The notes under the pieces: generated by a model
The model's database searches: none
Seen by the model: the letters and a program-made list of their open reading frames with translations, nothing else
What the model was told of the DNA's origin: nothing
Assembly (NCBI GenBank): GCA_963738135.1
Contig: CAVTVK010000007.1
Location: forward strand, 310,001-374,000
Reading direction: 5' to 3'
DNA from: Bog-473 sp963738135
GTDB lineage: Bacteria > Actinomycetota > Acidimicrobiia > Acidimicrobiales > RAAP-2
Length of the DNA stretch: 64,000 nucleotides
Made by a program: the position numbers and the translations under genes
Part shown: positions 1-8,204 of the stretch, in pieces
Numbering within the stretch: position 1 is the first letter of the stretch
Layout of the letters: each line of letters opens with the position of its first letter

Positions 1-42
1 GTCGCCTGGTCGGGTCGGCGCCCGCTGGTCCACAATTGGGCG

Positions 43-1413
43 GTGAGCGACCCCGATCGACCCAATCCAGAAGCGCAGCGCCCCGATCCCGCACCGCGGT
101 CTGCACCCGAGACTGCGACATGGGTCGAGCGAGATGCGGCGGTGGTGTGGCATGGGTTCACCCAGATGGCGACCTACACCGGCAATGCCCCGCTCGTCAT
201 CGACCGGGCCGAGGGGCGGGAGCTGATCGACGCCGACGGCCGCCGCTACCTCGACGCCATCTCGTCGCTCTGGGTCAACACGCTCGGCCACCGCGTCCCC
301 GAGCTCGACGCCGCCCTCGTGGCGCAGGCGGGCAAGGTCGCCCACTCCACCATGCTGGGCAACGGCAACACGGTGGTCGTCGAGCTGGCCGAGGCGCTCG
401 CCCCGGTGGTGCCGGTCGACGACCCCCACTTCCTGTTTGCGGCGGACGGGGCGGTCGCGGTCGAGCAGGCGCTCAAGATCGCGTTCCAGTACTGGGTCAA
501 CCGCGGCGTCGACGGCCGCACGCGCTTCCTCGCGCTCGGCGACGCGTACCACGGCGACACCGTCGGCTCGCTCTCTCTCGGCGACGGCGGCGTGTTCAGC
601 GCCGTCTTCGATCCGCTGTGCTTCCCGGTCGTGCGCACGCCGGGCTATGCCGACCCGGGCTGGGCCGACAAGGCGTGCGCGACCATTCAGGCTCACGCGG
701 ACGAGCTGGCGGCCGTGGTGATCGAGCCGTTGGTGCAGGGCGCGTCCGGCATGTTGTGTGCCTCCGCGTCCGACGTGCGGCGGCTGGGGGAGGCCTGCCG
801 CCAGGCGGGCACGCTCCTCATCTGCGACGAGGTGGCGACCGGATTCGGCCGGACCGGAACGCTGTTCGCCTCCGAGCAGTGCGGCGTGCGGCCCGACCTC
901 ATGTGCGTGGGGAAGGGGATCACGGGCGGGTACCTGGCCATGTCGGCCACGGTGGCGTCGGGCGAGGTGTTCGGTGCGTTCCTCGGCCCCGATCTCGGGC
1001 CCGAGACCTTCTACCACGGGCATTCCTACGGCGGGAATGCGTTGGCGGCGGCGGTGGCGCTCGAGCACCTGCGGCTGATCGAGGCGTGGGACGTGCTGGG
1101 GAATGTGCGGGCGCGGGCCGACCAGTTGTCGTCATTGCTCGGAGAACGGTTGGGCGGGCGGGCCGACGTGCGCGAGATCCGCCAGCGTGGCCTCATGGTC
1201 GGCGTCGAACTGGCGCCGCCCTCGCCGGGGCTGCGTTGGGGGCGTCGCGTGTGCGCGGGTGCCGTCGCCCGGGGCGTGCTGTTGCGACCGCTCGGTGACG
1301 TGGTGGTCCTCATGCCGCCGCTGACGATCACGGCAGAGGAGATCGTACGGATCGTCGATGCTCTGGATGGGGGCCTCGACGATCTCGCCGCCGGCGATCC
1401 GGCCTCCGAATGA
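43..1413 (+). CDS. bioA: Adenosylmethionine-8-amino-7-oxononanoate aminotransferase
   Basis: PLP-dependent class III aminotransferase that converts KAPA to DAPA with S-adenosylmethionine as amino donor; cytosolic biotin synthesis. The 456-residue product has the expected length. Visible features are the BioA-like N-terminal WHGFTQM (about residues 36-42), DAYHGDT near 168-173, the PLP-contacting Asp262 in CDEVATGFGRTG and the Schiff-base Lys291 in CVGKGITGG. The start is a GTG; nothing upstream in the window argues for a longer form. The stop overlaps the ATG of bioF (ATGA), so the two are translationally coupled. It heads a bioA-bioF-bioD operon whose promoter probably lies outside the window. 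Confidence 0.95.
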   Translation: MSDPDRPNPEAQRPDPAPRSAPETATWVERDAAVVWHGFTQMATYTGNAPLVIDRAEGRELIDADGRRYLDAISSLWVNTLGHRVPELDAALVAQAGKVAHSTMLGNGNTVVVELAEALAPVVPVDDPHFLFAADGAVAVEQALKIAFQYWVNRGVDGRTRFLALGDAYHGDTVGSLSLGDGGVFSAVFDPLCFPVVRTPGYADPGWADKACATIQAHADELAAVVIEPLVQGASGMLCASASDVRRLGEACRQAGTLLICDEVATGFGRTGTLFASEQCGVRPDLMCVGKGITGGYLAMSATVASGEVFGAFLGPDLGPETFYHGHSYGGNALAAAVALEHLRLIEAWDVLGNVRARADQLSSLLGERLGGRADVREIRQRGLMVGVELAPPSPGLRWGRRVCAGAVARGVLLRPLGDVVVLMPPLTITAEEIVRIVDALDGGLDDLAAGDPASE

Positions 1414-2654
1414 ACGACGGCGACGGCGAGAGGGATAGCGGCAGCGGCAGCGGATCCACGTGGCACACCCGCATCCGCGCCGCCCTGGATCAGGTCGTCG
1501 ACGAGGGCCGCTGGCGGGCGCCCCGGGAGTTCGACGCCCTCGGCCCCGCGGGCGTGCTCGAGGGCGGACGTGTCGTCTCGTTCGCGTCCAACGACTATCT
1601 CGGATTGAGTGGGCATCCGGCCGTGGTGGCGGCCGCCCACAGCGCGCTCTCGCGCTGGGGCGCCGGCTCCGGCGCCTCGCGCCTCGTGACCGGCAGTCGC
1701 CCCGTCCACAGCGAGCTCGAACGTGAGCTGGCCGAGTGGAAGGGGACCGAGGCCGCCGTCTGCTTCCCCACCGGGTTCGCCGCCAACCTCGGCGTACTCT
1801 GCACGCTCGGCGGCGAGGGTGTGCGCATCCTCTCGGACGAGCTGAACCACGCCAGCATCATCGACGGGTGCCGGCTGTCTCGCTCAGCCCTCGCCGTCTA
1901 CCGCCATTGCGACATGGACCACCTGGCCGAGCTGCTGGCGAGCGGCGACCCCATGCCGACCATCGTCGTCACGGACTCCGTGTTCTCCATGGATGGGGAC
2001 GTCGCCCCGCTCGGGGAGCTGGTCGACCTCTGTCAGCGCCACGGCGCCCTCCTCGTCCTCGATGAGGCGCATGCCGTCCTCGGCCCCGACCTCCCCGATG
2101 CCACCGGGCGGGACGGGGGCGGGGGGATGGGAAGTCGAGACCGGGACGGTATGCAAGGGGGAACGGTCGCGCGGGTCGGCACGCTGTCAAAGACATTGGG
2201 CTCGCTCGGCGGTTTCGTGGCGGCGTCACGCGACGTCGTGGATCTGATCGTCAACCGGGCCCGTTCGTACATCTTCTCGACAGCGCCCACGCCGGCCGAT
2301 GCCGCGGCGGCGCTCGCCGCGGTCCGGATCGTGCGTTCCGTCGAAGGCGAGGCTTTGAGGGGCCGCCTCGCCGCGTTGATCGACCGGGTCGCGGAGGCCG
2401 GATTCGCACCGCCCGGACATGCGAGCCCGATCATCCCCGTCGTCCTCGGCACCGAGCAAGCGGCGCTCAGCGCGTCGGCGGCACTCCTGCACGACGGCCT
2501 GTGGGTGCCAGCCATCCGCCCGCCCACCGTGCCGGCGGGCACGAGCCGGCTGCGGGTCACGTTGTCGGCTGCGCACAGCGACGAGGATGTCAGCCGGTTG
2601 TTACACACGCTGGCCCGGCTGCCGCGACCGGCCGCCACACCGGCCGCGCTCTGA
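1410..2654 (+). CDS. bioF: 8-amino-7-oxononanoate synthase
   Basis: PLP enzyme of the alpha-oxoamine synthase family, condensing pimeloyl thioester with L-alanine to give KAPA, the step before BioA. The 414-residue product shows SNDYLGL near residue 55, SDELNHASIIDG near 140-150, DEAHAVLG near 218 and the catalytic Lys261 in VGTLSKTLGSLGG. Its ATG overlaps the bioA stop by 4 bp. Oddity: between DEAHAVLG and the lysine motif there is a Gly/Asp/Arg-rich insertion (around GRDGGGGMGSRDRDG) where the family normally has a short loop. It remains in frame and need not inactivate the enzyme. bioD follows after 5 bp. Confidence 0.95.
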   Translation: MNDGDGERDSGSGSGSTWHTRIRAALDQVVDEGRWRAPREFDALGPAGVLEGGRVVSFASNDYLGLSGHPAVVAAAHSALSRWGAGSGASRLVTGSRPVHSELERELAEWKGTEAAVCFPTGFAANLGVLCTLGGEGVRILSDELNHASIIDGCRLSRSALAVYRHCDMDHLAELLASGDPMPTIVVTDSVFSMDGDVAPLGELVDLCQRHGALLVLDEAHAVLGPDLPDATGRDGGGGMGSRDRDGMQGGTVARVGTLSKTLGSLGGFVAASRDVVDLIVNRARSYIFSTAPTPADAAAALAAVRIVRSVEGEALRGRLAALIDRVAEAGFAPPGHASPIIPVVLGTEQAALSASAALLHDGLWVPAIRPPTVPAGTSRLRVTLSAAHSDEDVSRLLHTLARLPRPAATPAAL

Positions 2655-2659
2655 CCAAC

Positions 2660-3317
2660 GTGGACCCGCGCCGAGTCGTCGCCGTCGTCGGCACGGGAAC
2701 CGACATCGGGAAGACGTGGATTGCCGCCCGTCTCCTGACCGACCTCCGCGCGGCGGGCTTGCAGGTGGCTGCCCGGAAACCGGCGCAGTCATTCGACCGC
2801 GCCGACGATCCAGCCCTCCGCGATGCCTCGGTACTGGGCGCCGCCACCGGCGAGGAGCCCGAGTCGGTGTGCCCGCAGCACCGCTGGTACGAGACGCCGA
2901 TGGCGCCTCCGATGGCCGCCGAGTTGCTGCGGCCGTCCGCCCTTCACGATCGACGACCTCGTCTTAGAGCTGCGCTGGCCGGCGGAGGCGGTCGACGTCG
3001 GACTGGTCGAGACGGCGGGCGGACTTCGTTCGCCGTTGGCGGCTGACGGCGACTGTCTCGCATTCTGTGTGGCCTTGGCCCCCGACATCGCAGTCCTCGT
3101 GGCCGACGCGGGCCTGGGCACGATCAACGCGGTGCGGCTCACCCTCGACGCGTTGGGAACGCCGCCAACCTCGACCGCAGTCGTGGTCCTGAACCGATTC
3201 GATCCGGCCGTGGATCTGCACCTGTGCAATCTCGAGTGGCTCCGAGAGCGCGACGGGCTCCGCGTGTTCACTGCTCCCGGGGGAGTGGCGGAGCTGGTGG
3301 ACGTCGTCCGCGGCTAG
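2660..3317 (+). pseudogene. bioD: Dethiobiotin synthetase, frameshifted
   Basis: ATP-dependent ring closure of DAPA with CO2 to dethiobiotin. The 5' half, from a GTG 5 bp after bioF, gives the P-loop GTGTDIGKT and the ARKPAQSF lysine segment. It runs to AAELLRP near base 2935 and then leaves frame. The 3' half continues one frame forward with PFTIDDLVLELRWP, VETAGGLRSPLA, a VVLNRFD segment and the end at 3317. Joining the two halves by dropping one base around 2932-2940 (the context reads ccgtccgccc) restores a normal BioD of about 218 residues. Either the gene is inactivated or the assembly has one extra base. Both halves look well conserved, which favours a recent or artefactual shift. Confidence 0.85.
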
Positions 3318-3356
3318 CTCGACTGGTCCCCGCCGTCACAGTGGCGACCGCTTAGG

Positions 3357-4937
3357 GTGAGGGCCTTAGTGCGACGGTCATCCGCTCGACGGACCTCGGC
3401 CACGTTCAAGGGTCTCGCCCTGGTGTTCTCCGCGGCGCTCGTGCTGTTCGCCGGCTGCGGCAATGCCGGATCGGGCCAAGCCACCCGCCCGACGGTGAAC
3501 ATCAAGGCCGAGGCGTCGGCTCGAGCCGGCCAGCTCCCCGTCCCGCCTGGTCGCCTCCCCACGAAGGGGCCGATCGGCCTCGATCCCTCCAAGTCCGATG
3601 GCGTCCAGCTCGACGTCCTGAGCGGTTTGCTCAATGACACGCCGATCTTCAACGGGGACTTCGCCGATCCCTTCGCGTTGCGCACCGCGGGTGACCTGTA
3701 CGTCTACGCCTCGAACACCGCGACCTCGCCCGACGCGGGCGCGGCACACGTGCCGGTCATCGAGCTCGGCCGTGATTCAGGATTCGAGGGTCAGTATCTC
3801 GGGGACGCCATGCCGTCGATTCCCAAGTGGACGGTGTCGGGATTCCAATGGGCACCGTCGGTGTGGACCCGACCGGACGGGACCTATGTCATGTACTACT
3901 CGACACCTGCGACGGTTCCGCTGGGATGTCTCGCCAAGACACTTCCCTTGGGGTGCGTCAAGACCACCAACGGGCCATCGAGCGCGATGTGCATCTCGCG
4001 GGCCACCAGCGCGAACCCAGCGGGTCCCTTCATCGACGACTCGTCGTCTGCCTTCGTCTGCCCGGTCGCGCAGGGGGGTGCGATCGACCCGAGCGTGTTC
4101 GTCGCATCCGACGGCAGCCCATGGCTGCTCTGGAAGAGCGACGGGGACTGCTGCAACATGCCCACCACCATCTACTCCCAACAACTCTCGGCCGATGGGC
4201 TGTCGGTCGTCGGTCCGGCCCATCGGCTCGTCGGGGCGTCACAGAGCTGGGAGGGGGGGCTGGTCGAGGGTCCGTCGATGATTCAGAACGGCTCCACCTA
4301 CTGGCTCTTCTATTCGGCCAACCTCTGGGGCACCGATAACTACGGCATCGGCGTGGCGCGTTGTGCCTCCGTCATCGGCCCTTGTACCAAACCGCTCGAT
4401 CACGCCTGGCTCTCGTCGACGGCCATAGGGGGGCAGAGCGACCCGGGTCCCGGAGGGGAGGAGTTCTTCCAGGTGGGCGGGTTGATCTGGATGGTGCATC
4501 ACGGCCTTGCGCCCGGTCAGAGCGGGAACGACGCCCAGCGACGGCTCTATGTCGACCTGCTCGCCTTCCCGGCCGGCCAGACACCTGGCCTCGCTCCACC
4601 GTCGCCGGCGGCAGCTCTGGCCGAGGCAATCCTCTACTACGCGGATCCGAACGCGCCCCCTCAGCCGGACGAGGCGTTCCTGGCCCTTCTCCACAAAGTC
4701 CCGAGCGCGTTCTCCGGCGACACCGACGTGGCGCTCGTGGCGGACGGGCGGTTGGCGTGCGCCGGTCTCGGGCACGAGCAGGGAGCCGATGACGTCATGA
4801 ATGTGCTGACCAGTCGTGGGCTGGATCAATTCGAGGCGAGCCTGGTCGGCATCTCCGCCACGGAGTACTTCTGCCCCCAGTACAGCCTCCAAGCGTTGAA
4901 GGACGTGCAGGAGGCGCTGACTCAGGGTTCCGACTAG
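3357..4937 (+). CDS. Secreted GH43-like lipoprotein with C-terminal DUF732-like domain
   Basis: Exported lipoprotein of 526 residues. A signal peptide ends in a lipobox-like LVLFAGC near residues 27-33. The middle resembles a five-bladed GH43/GH32-type propeller: FNGDFADPF (base Asp candidate), FQWAPSVW, GGAIDPSVF (pKa-modulating Asp candidate) and GGLVEGPSM (acid Glu candidate). The last 80 or so residues, from FLALLHKVPSAFSGD to the YFCPQY segment, look like a DUF732 domain common in mycobacterial secreted proteins. Substrate unknown; arabino- or xylo-configured glycans are the family's usual targets. The start is GTG at 3357 in an AGGGTGAGGG context, with another in-frame GTG at 3369. A paralogous GH43-like domain lies at 37.6-39.5 kb. 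Confidence 0.75.
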   Translation: MRALVRRSSARRTSATFKGLALVFSAALVLFAGCGNAGSGQATRPTVNIKAEASARAGQLPVPPGRLPTKGPIGLDPSKSDGVQLDVLSGLLNDTPIFNGDFADPFALRTAGDLYVYASNTATSPDAGAAHVPVIELGRDSGFEGQYLGDAMPSIPKWTVSGFQWAPSVWTRPDGTYVMYYSTPATVPLGCLAKTLPLGCVKTTNGPSSAMCISRATSANPAGPFIDDSSSAFVCPVAQGGAIDPSVFVASDGSPWLLWKSDGDCCNMPTTIYSQQLSADGLSVVGPAHRLVGASQSWEGGLVEGPSMIQNGSTYWLFYSANLWGTDNYGIGVARCASVIGPCTKPLDHAWLSSTAIGGQSDPGPGGEEFFQVGGLIWMVHHGLAPGQSGNDAQRRLYVDLLAFPAGQTPGLAPPSPAAALAEAILYYADPNAPPQPDEAFLALLHKVPSAFSGDTDVALVADGRLACAGLGHEQGADDVMNVLTSRGLDQFEASLVGISATEYFCPQYSLQALKDVQEALTQGSD

Positions 4938-5012
4938 CGGGCGCTGCGCGTTCGACCTGCCCCACACCGGCACTTCGGGGTCCGTGAGCACCGCCCACAT
5001 TCAACTCAAGAT

Positions 5013-5288
5013 CTAGCCAACAATCACATTGTGAACAGTCGCCACCATCGGGTCCTTGAGGCTTATACCCAGTTCGGTGAGGATCGGAATGAGGGTAGAT
5101 CCGAAGGCGTCAAAGTCCTCTTGGGATTCCCAGACGTCGAAAACCTGGATCTCCCCGTTTGACTCGAGAGCGACGTGATAGGTGCGCCCCTTGGGCGTGC
5201 CGGCTCCGGCTGCCTCGAGCTGCTTGATCGCACTGCTGTACTTCTCGGGAGTGAATCCCTCGTGTACGAAATAGATCCCAAGTGCCAT
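5013..5288 (-). CDS. Small dimeric alpha/beta-barrel (ABM-like) protein
   Basis: A 91-residue protein starting MALGIYFVHEGFTPEKY, with the pattern of antibiotic-biosynthesis-monooxygenase-like or dabb-type ferredoxin-fold proteins: strand, helix, then HVALESNGEIQVFDVWESQEDF and an FGSTLIPILTELG helix. I chose the ATG at 5288 because a GAGGCGG ribosome site lies about 4 bases upstream and homology-like sequence begins there; the open frame extends further without support. Ligand and reaction unknown. It lies just left of the IS3-family insertion, and one copy of the 18-bp motif sits about 130 bp upstream. Confidence 0.7.
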   Translation of the reverse strand: MALGIYFVHEGFTPEKYSSAIKQLEAAGAGTPKGRTYHVALESNGEIQVFDVWESQEDFDAFGSTLIPILTELGISLKDPMVATVHNVIVG

Positions 5289-5418
5289 GCGCACCGCCTC
5301 TCTGCGTACTCGACGCAATGTTGATGCTGCGGCCACTCCGCTTTGGACGTGGCCCGCTGAGACCCTAATTCTTAATGAGCAACAGAATTTGGGGAACTGG
5401 GCGGCGAGAATCTCCGGG

Positions 5419-5436
5419 TGCCCCATAGCGCCGGGA
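5419..5436. repeat. 18-bp degenerate motif, copy A
   Basis: Reads TGCCCC-ATAG-CGCCGGGA. It is one of four intergenic sites in the 5-15 kb region sharing TG(C/T)CCC, four variable bases and CGCCGGGA (others start at 10176, 13949 and 14501). Origin unknown; an IS-end remnant or a protein-binding site are both possible. Confidence 0.4.
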
Positions 5437-5486
5437 AGGTGGGACAGTTCGGCACCCCCGGGGGCATCCCTCGGCGGCAATGGCTC

Positions 5487-5489
5487 GGG
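5487..5489 (+). repeat. Target-site duplication of the IS3-family element, left copy
   Basis: GGG immediately left of the inverted repeat, matched by GGG at 8205-8207 on the right. A 3-bp duplication is normal for the IS3 family, although so short a G run could match by chance. Confidence 0.55.
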
Positions 5490-5528
5490 TGGAGTTGACC
5501 CGCTTCGACAGACACGGGTTTATGGGAT

Positions 5529-5813
5529 TCAGGCCACCACGAGGGCGGCTTCGTAGTCAAGCGGGCTGAGATGGCCGAGGCCGGCTTGGGCCCGTTCTCG
5601 GTTGTAGAAGATTTCGATGTAGTCGAAGAGGGCGCTGCGCAGTCGTGCTCGGTTCATGTAGATCAAGGGTCCGTGGATCCAGCTCAGCTCGCGCTTGAGG
5701 GTGGCCCAGAAGGTCTCCATGGCCGCGTTGTCGTAGCAGTCGCCGGTGGATCCATAGGAAGGCACGAGGCCGAGCTCGTGGAGCCGGTTCGTGAAGGCCA
5801 GTGATGTGTATTG
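5529..5813 (-). pseudogene. IS3-family transposase OrfB, 3' fragment
   Basis: C-terminal part of the integrase core. It begins in the TSD codon (CAA) and continues YTSLAFTNRL, then GDCYDNAAMETFWATLKREL with the catalytic Glu region, and NRERAQAGLGHLSPLDYEA, ending at the stop at 5529-5531. The 5' part of the gene lies at 7262-7875. Removing the intervening 1448 bp plus one 3-bp duplication fuses the two in frame as HSDKG-CQ-YTSLAF, so the gene was intact at this point before the IS30-family insertion. Confidence 0.9.
5811..5813 (+). repeat. Target-site duplication of the IS30-family element, left copy
   Basis: TTG, matched by TTG at 7262-7264. Its assignment is supported independently: collapsing the two copies exactly restores the IS3 orfB reading frame. 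Confidence 0.85.
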
Positions 5814-7261
5814 ACTGGGCTCAATCGGTGGACGCAACACCGGCTTCTTGTTGAGATCGTAGGTGCTCGTCGATCACCTCCGCTGGTGTCCTCCAACCGA
5901 GTGTCTTGCGCGGCCTGGTGTTTAGAGCATGAGCGACGGCTTCGATCTCTTCGGCGCTCCATCGCGACAGGTCGGTTCCTTTCGGGAAGTACTGGCGAAG
6001 CAGACCATTCGTGTTCTCGTTCGTTCCGCGCTGCCACGGACTTTGCGGATCGGCGAAGTAAACAGGGATTCCGGTGTCGACTTTGAACTTTGCGTGAGCC
6101 GACATTTCCTTGCCGCGGTCCCATGTCACTGATCGGCGCAGTTGTTCTGGAAGTGTGGTGATCGTTGACGCGAGAGCGTCTTTCATCGTGAGTGCTCCAT
6201 AGCCAGCGAGGGCCGGCCCATTCTTTGGTGTGTGCTTGTGGCGATAACCCTCCTCGCGGGGAAGGTGTATCAGCATCGTGAATCTGCTCGTGCGCTCGAC
6301 GAGGGTCCCGATAGCCGAGCGTTCCAGCCCGATAAGAAGGTCCCCCTCCCAGTGCCCAGGCATAGCACGATCTTCGACCTCGGGTGGTCGTTCGCTGATC
6401 ATCACCTCCGGCGTCACGTGCGCCCAGGCTTGGCGCCTCGTCCTGGACCGCGGAACCCGGAGCGCACGTCCGGTGCGCAGGCAGGCGACCAATTCTCGCT
6501 TGAGGGCGCCTCTGCTTTGAACGTAAAGAGACTGGTAGATCGCCTCGTGGCTGATCCTCATGGACTCATCATGTGGGAAATCGACCTTGAGGCGGTTCGC
6601 TATCTGCTCGGGGCTCCATGCACTCACCCAGCGGCGATCCTGTCGATGCGGCTTGCCTCTGCCCTTCCAGGGAGCCGTCGCGGGCCCCTGAACAGGAGTC
6701 CCGTCAGGTCGGCAGACCTGACCCGCCAACCGCTCCTGCACGTAGTCGCGCAGCTGCTCGTTGGCGAGGAGCTTCGCAGTCTTGGGGCGCTGAGCCACGA
6801 GCTCGGCCTTCCATTGGGCAACCGAGGCCCGATACTCGAGCTTCCCGCCTCGGGTCGCAGCGTTGCGGCGCAGCTCCCGAGAGATCGTCGAAGGAGCGCG
6901 TCCAAGTTGTCGACTGATCTCTCTGATGCTTGCGCTCTGCGCCTTCAGCAGCGCGATCTCCTCTCGTTCATGAAAGGACAGGTATCGGCCCGTGGTCGGC
7001 GACAGATCGATCGGCATGCCGCCACGATGTCGGAACCAGCGAGCGCCCACCACTGGAGAGACATCCACTGCCTTCGCGGCAGCGTCGGTTGTGATCCCAG
7101 TCGCGATCTGGCGCCAGAACTGCTGTTCGACTTCTCGGCGAAGGGATGGGGCCCCCGGCGACTTCATCGGGGAGCGACCTGTCAACTCCTTCATCCAGCC
7201 AGCTGGCCTGCCCATCAGCACCTCCCGAGTAGAGGTGTTGCGACGACCGCTTGATTTCACC
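5814..7261 (-). mobile_element. IS30-family insertion sequence, apparently intact
   Basis: A 1448-bp element with 28-bp imperfect terminal inverted repeats (20 of 28 positions match by hand). Both ends share TCAA near positions 8-11 and finish with CGCAACACC at the inner edge. It is flanked by TTG duplications and encodes one uninterrupted transposase. It sits inside the IS3 orfB in the same orientation as that gene. With uninterrupted transposase, ends and TSD all visible, this looks like the younger insertion and may still be mobile. Confidence 0.9.
5821..7215 (-). CDS. IS30-family transposase
   Basis: DDE transposase for cut-and-paste or circle-intermediate transposition of its own element. 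About 464 residues from the ATG at 7215, which has GGGAGG 4-5 bases upstream. The open frame continues 15 codons further without a better site. N-terminal HTH: YLSFHEREEIALLKAQ, then SIREISRQLGRAPSTISREL. The catalytic core has the first Asp in HWEGDLLIG, the second in TWDRGKEM and the Glu in the NENTNGLLRQYFPKGTDLS segment. The C-terminal block NTRPRKTLGWRTPAEV is typical of IS30. The stop codon falls in the left inverted repeat. Confidence 0.95.
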   Translation of the reverse strand: MGRPAGWMKELTGRSPMKSPGAPSLRREVEQQFWRQIATGITTDAAAKAVDVSPVVGARWFRHRGGMPIDLSPTTGRYLSFHEREEIALLKAQSASIREISRQLGRAPSTISRELRRNAATRGGKLEYRASVAQWKAELVAQRPKTAKLLANEQLRDYVQERLAGQVCRPDGTPVQGPATAPWKGRGKPHRQDRRWVSAWSPEQIANRLKVDFPHDESMRISHEAIYQSLYVQSRGALKRELVACLRTGRALRVPRSRTRRQAWAHVTPEVMISERPPEVEDRAMPGHWEGDLLIGLERSAIGTLVERTSRFTMLIHLPREEGYRHKHTPKNGPALAGYGALTMKDALASTITTLPEQLRRSVTWDRGKEMSAHAKFKVDTGIPVYFADPQSPWQRGTNENTNGLLRQYFPKGTDLSRWSAEEIEAVAHALNTRPRKTLGWRTPAEVIDEHLRSQQEAGVASTD

Positions 7262-7264
7262 TTG
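7262..7264 (+). repeat. Target-site duplication of the IS30-family element, right copy
   Basis: TTG, partner of 5811-5813. Confidence 0.85.
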
Positions 7265-7875
7265 GCATCCCTTGTCGCTGTGATGCAGCGGCGGGATCAC
7301 CGGGTCCCGCCGCGCCACTGCCATCGACACGGCCTCAATCACCAACTCTGAGGTCTGACGGGTGCCCATCGACCAGCCGACGAGTCCTCGGCCATAGAGA
7401 TCCTTCACGCCGGCCAAGAAGAGCTTGCCCTCGCCGGTCATGAACTCAGTGATGTCGGCCACCCAGCGCTCATCGCGCCGGCTCGCGCCGAAGTCGCGAT
7501 CGAGCAGGTCCGGAGCCGGGGCCACGTCGAGGCGGCCCCGGCGCCACTTCTTGCGCGAGTGCACGCCGACCAGGTCGAGTTCGGCCATGAGGCGGGCGAC
7601 GCGTTTGCGCCCGACCCGGGTGCCGACCCGGCAGAGCTGGCCGTGGACCCGGGGTGCTCCATAGGTGCACCTCGAGCGCCGGTAGATCTCCCTGATGGTG
7701 TCGGCCAGATAAGCGTCGTCGACACAACGAGGAGACGGCGGCCGGCTGGCCCAGGCGTAGTAGCCGCTGCGCGAGACCTTGGCCACCCGACAAAGCGCTT
7801 TGACCGGGTACTGGTCTCGGTGAGCGGAGACGAACCGGAAGCGACTTAGCGGTTCGTCTCCTTGGCGAAAAAAAC
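7262..7875 (-). pseudogene. IS3-family transposase OrfB, 5' fragment
   Basis: N-terminal part of OrfB: FRFVSAHRDQYPVKALCRV, then VSRSGYYAW, TYGAPRVHGQL, the catalytic Asp in ERWVADITEF and ending at the HSDKG-CQ junction where the IS30-family element sits. The frame runs back to a run of seven T (A7 on the plus strand, 7868-7874). There a -1 slip from the OrfA frame would enter OrfB, as in other IS3 elements that make an OrfAB fusion. The 3' half is at 5529-5813. Confidence 0.85.
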
Positions 7876-8141
7876 TGACGCCTTGAGGAGGATCTCCCGG
7901 TCCATCTTCAACTCGGCGTTCTCCTTGCGCAGACGCTTGAGCTCAGCGAGCTCGTCTCGCTCAACGCCTCGGGATCCTGTCCTCGAGCCTTCGCCTTGTC
8001 CTCGGCCTTCAACCAGTTGCACAACGTCTGGTCGGGGATGCCGAGGCCGGCAGCGACCTGGCGTATCGAACGATCACCTCGGCGCGCCAGCTCACACGCT
8101 TCCCGTCGGAACTCCTCGGGATAAATCGACGGACGACCCAC
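7853..8141 (-). pseudogene. IS3-family OrfA, frameshifted
   Basis: HTH protein of an IS3 element: MGRPSIYPEEFRREACELAR, then SIRQVAAGLGIPDQTLCNWL. The frame is lost near 7955-7963. The leucine-zipper end, ERDELAELKRLRKENAEL then MDREILLKASVFFAKETNR, lies in another frame. The local sequence suggests loss of one copy of a GAGC tandem (4 bp), because adding it back restores the frame. OrfA is therefore broken independently of the IS30-family insertion. Confidence 0.8.
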
Positions 8142-8204
8142 TGCGGGCTCCTTCCTCTGGGGTCATCCCCAGAATGAGGTGTCCACGAGAGCGGGTCAAC
8201 TCCA

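Larger units (their letters stand above)
5490..8204 (-). mobile_element. IS3-family insertion sequence interrupted by an IS30-family element
   Basis: Both ends carry the perfect 15-bp inverted repeat TGGAGTTGACCCGCT, at 5490-5504 and, inverted, at 8190-8204. Inside, on the minus strand, are orfA (HTH), a likely slippery tract, and orfB (DDE integrase core) split by the IS30-family element at 5814-7261. Without that element and one duplication copy the IS would be about 1.26 kb, normal for IS3. It is flanked by GGG duplications. The element is inactive: orfB is split and orfA carries a frameshift. Confidence 0.9.

Noticed and set aside
2920..2950. Programmed +1 frameshift in bioD
   Set aside because: No slippery codon, stop codon or stimulatory structure is apparent, and other broken genes share no motif at the shift point.
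5490..8204. Composite transposon carrying passenger genes
   Set aside because: Everything between the outer repeats is accounted for by the IS3 and IS30 genes; no cargo.
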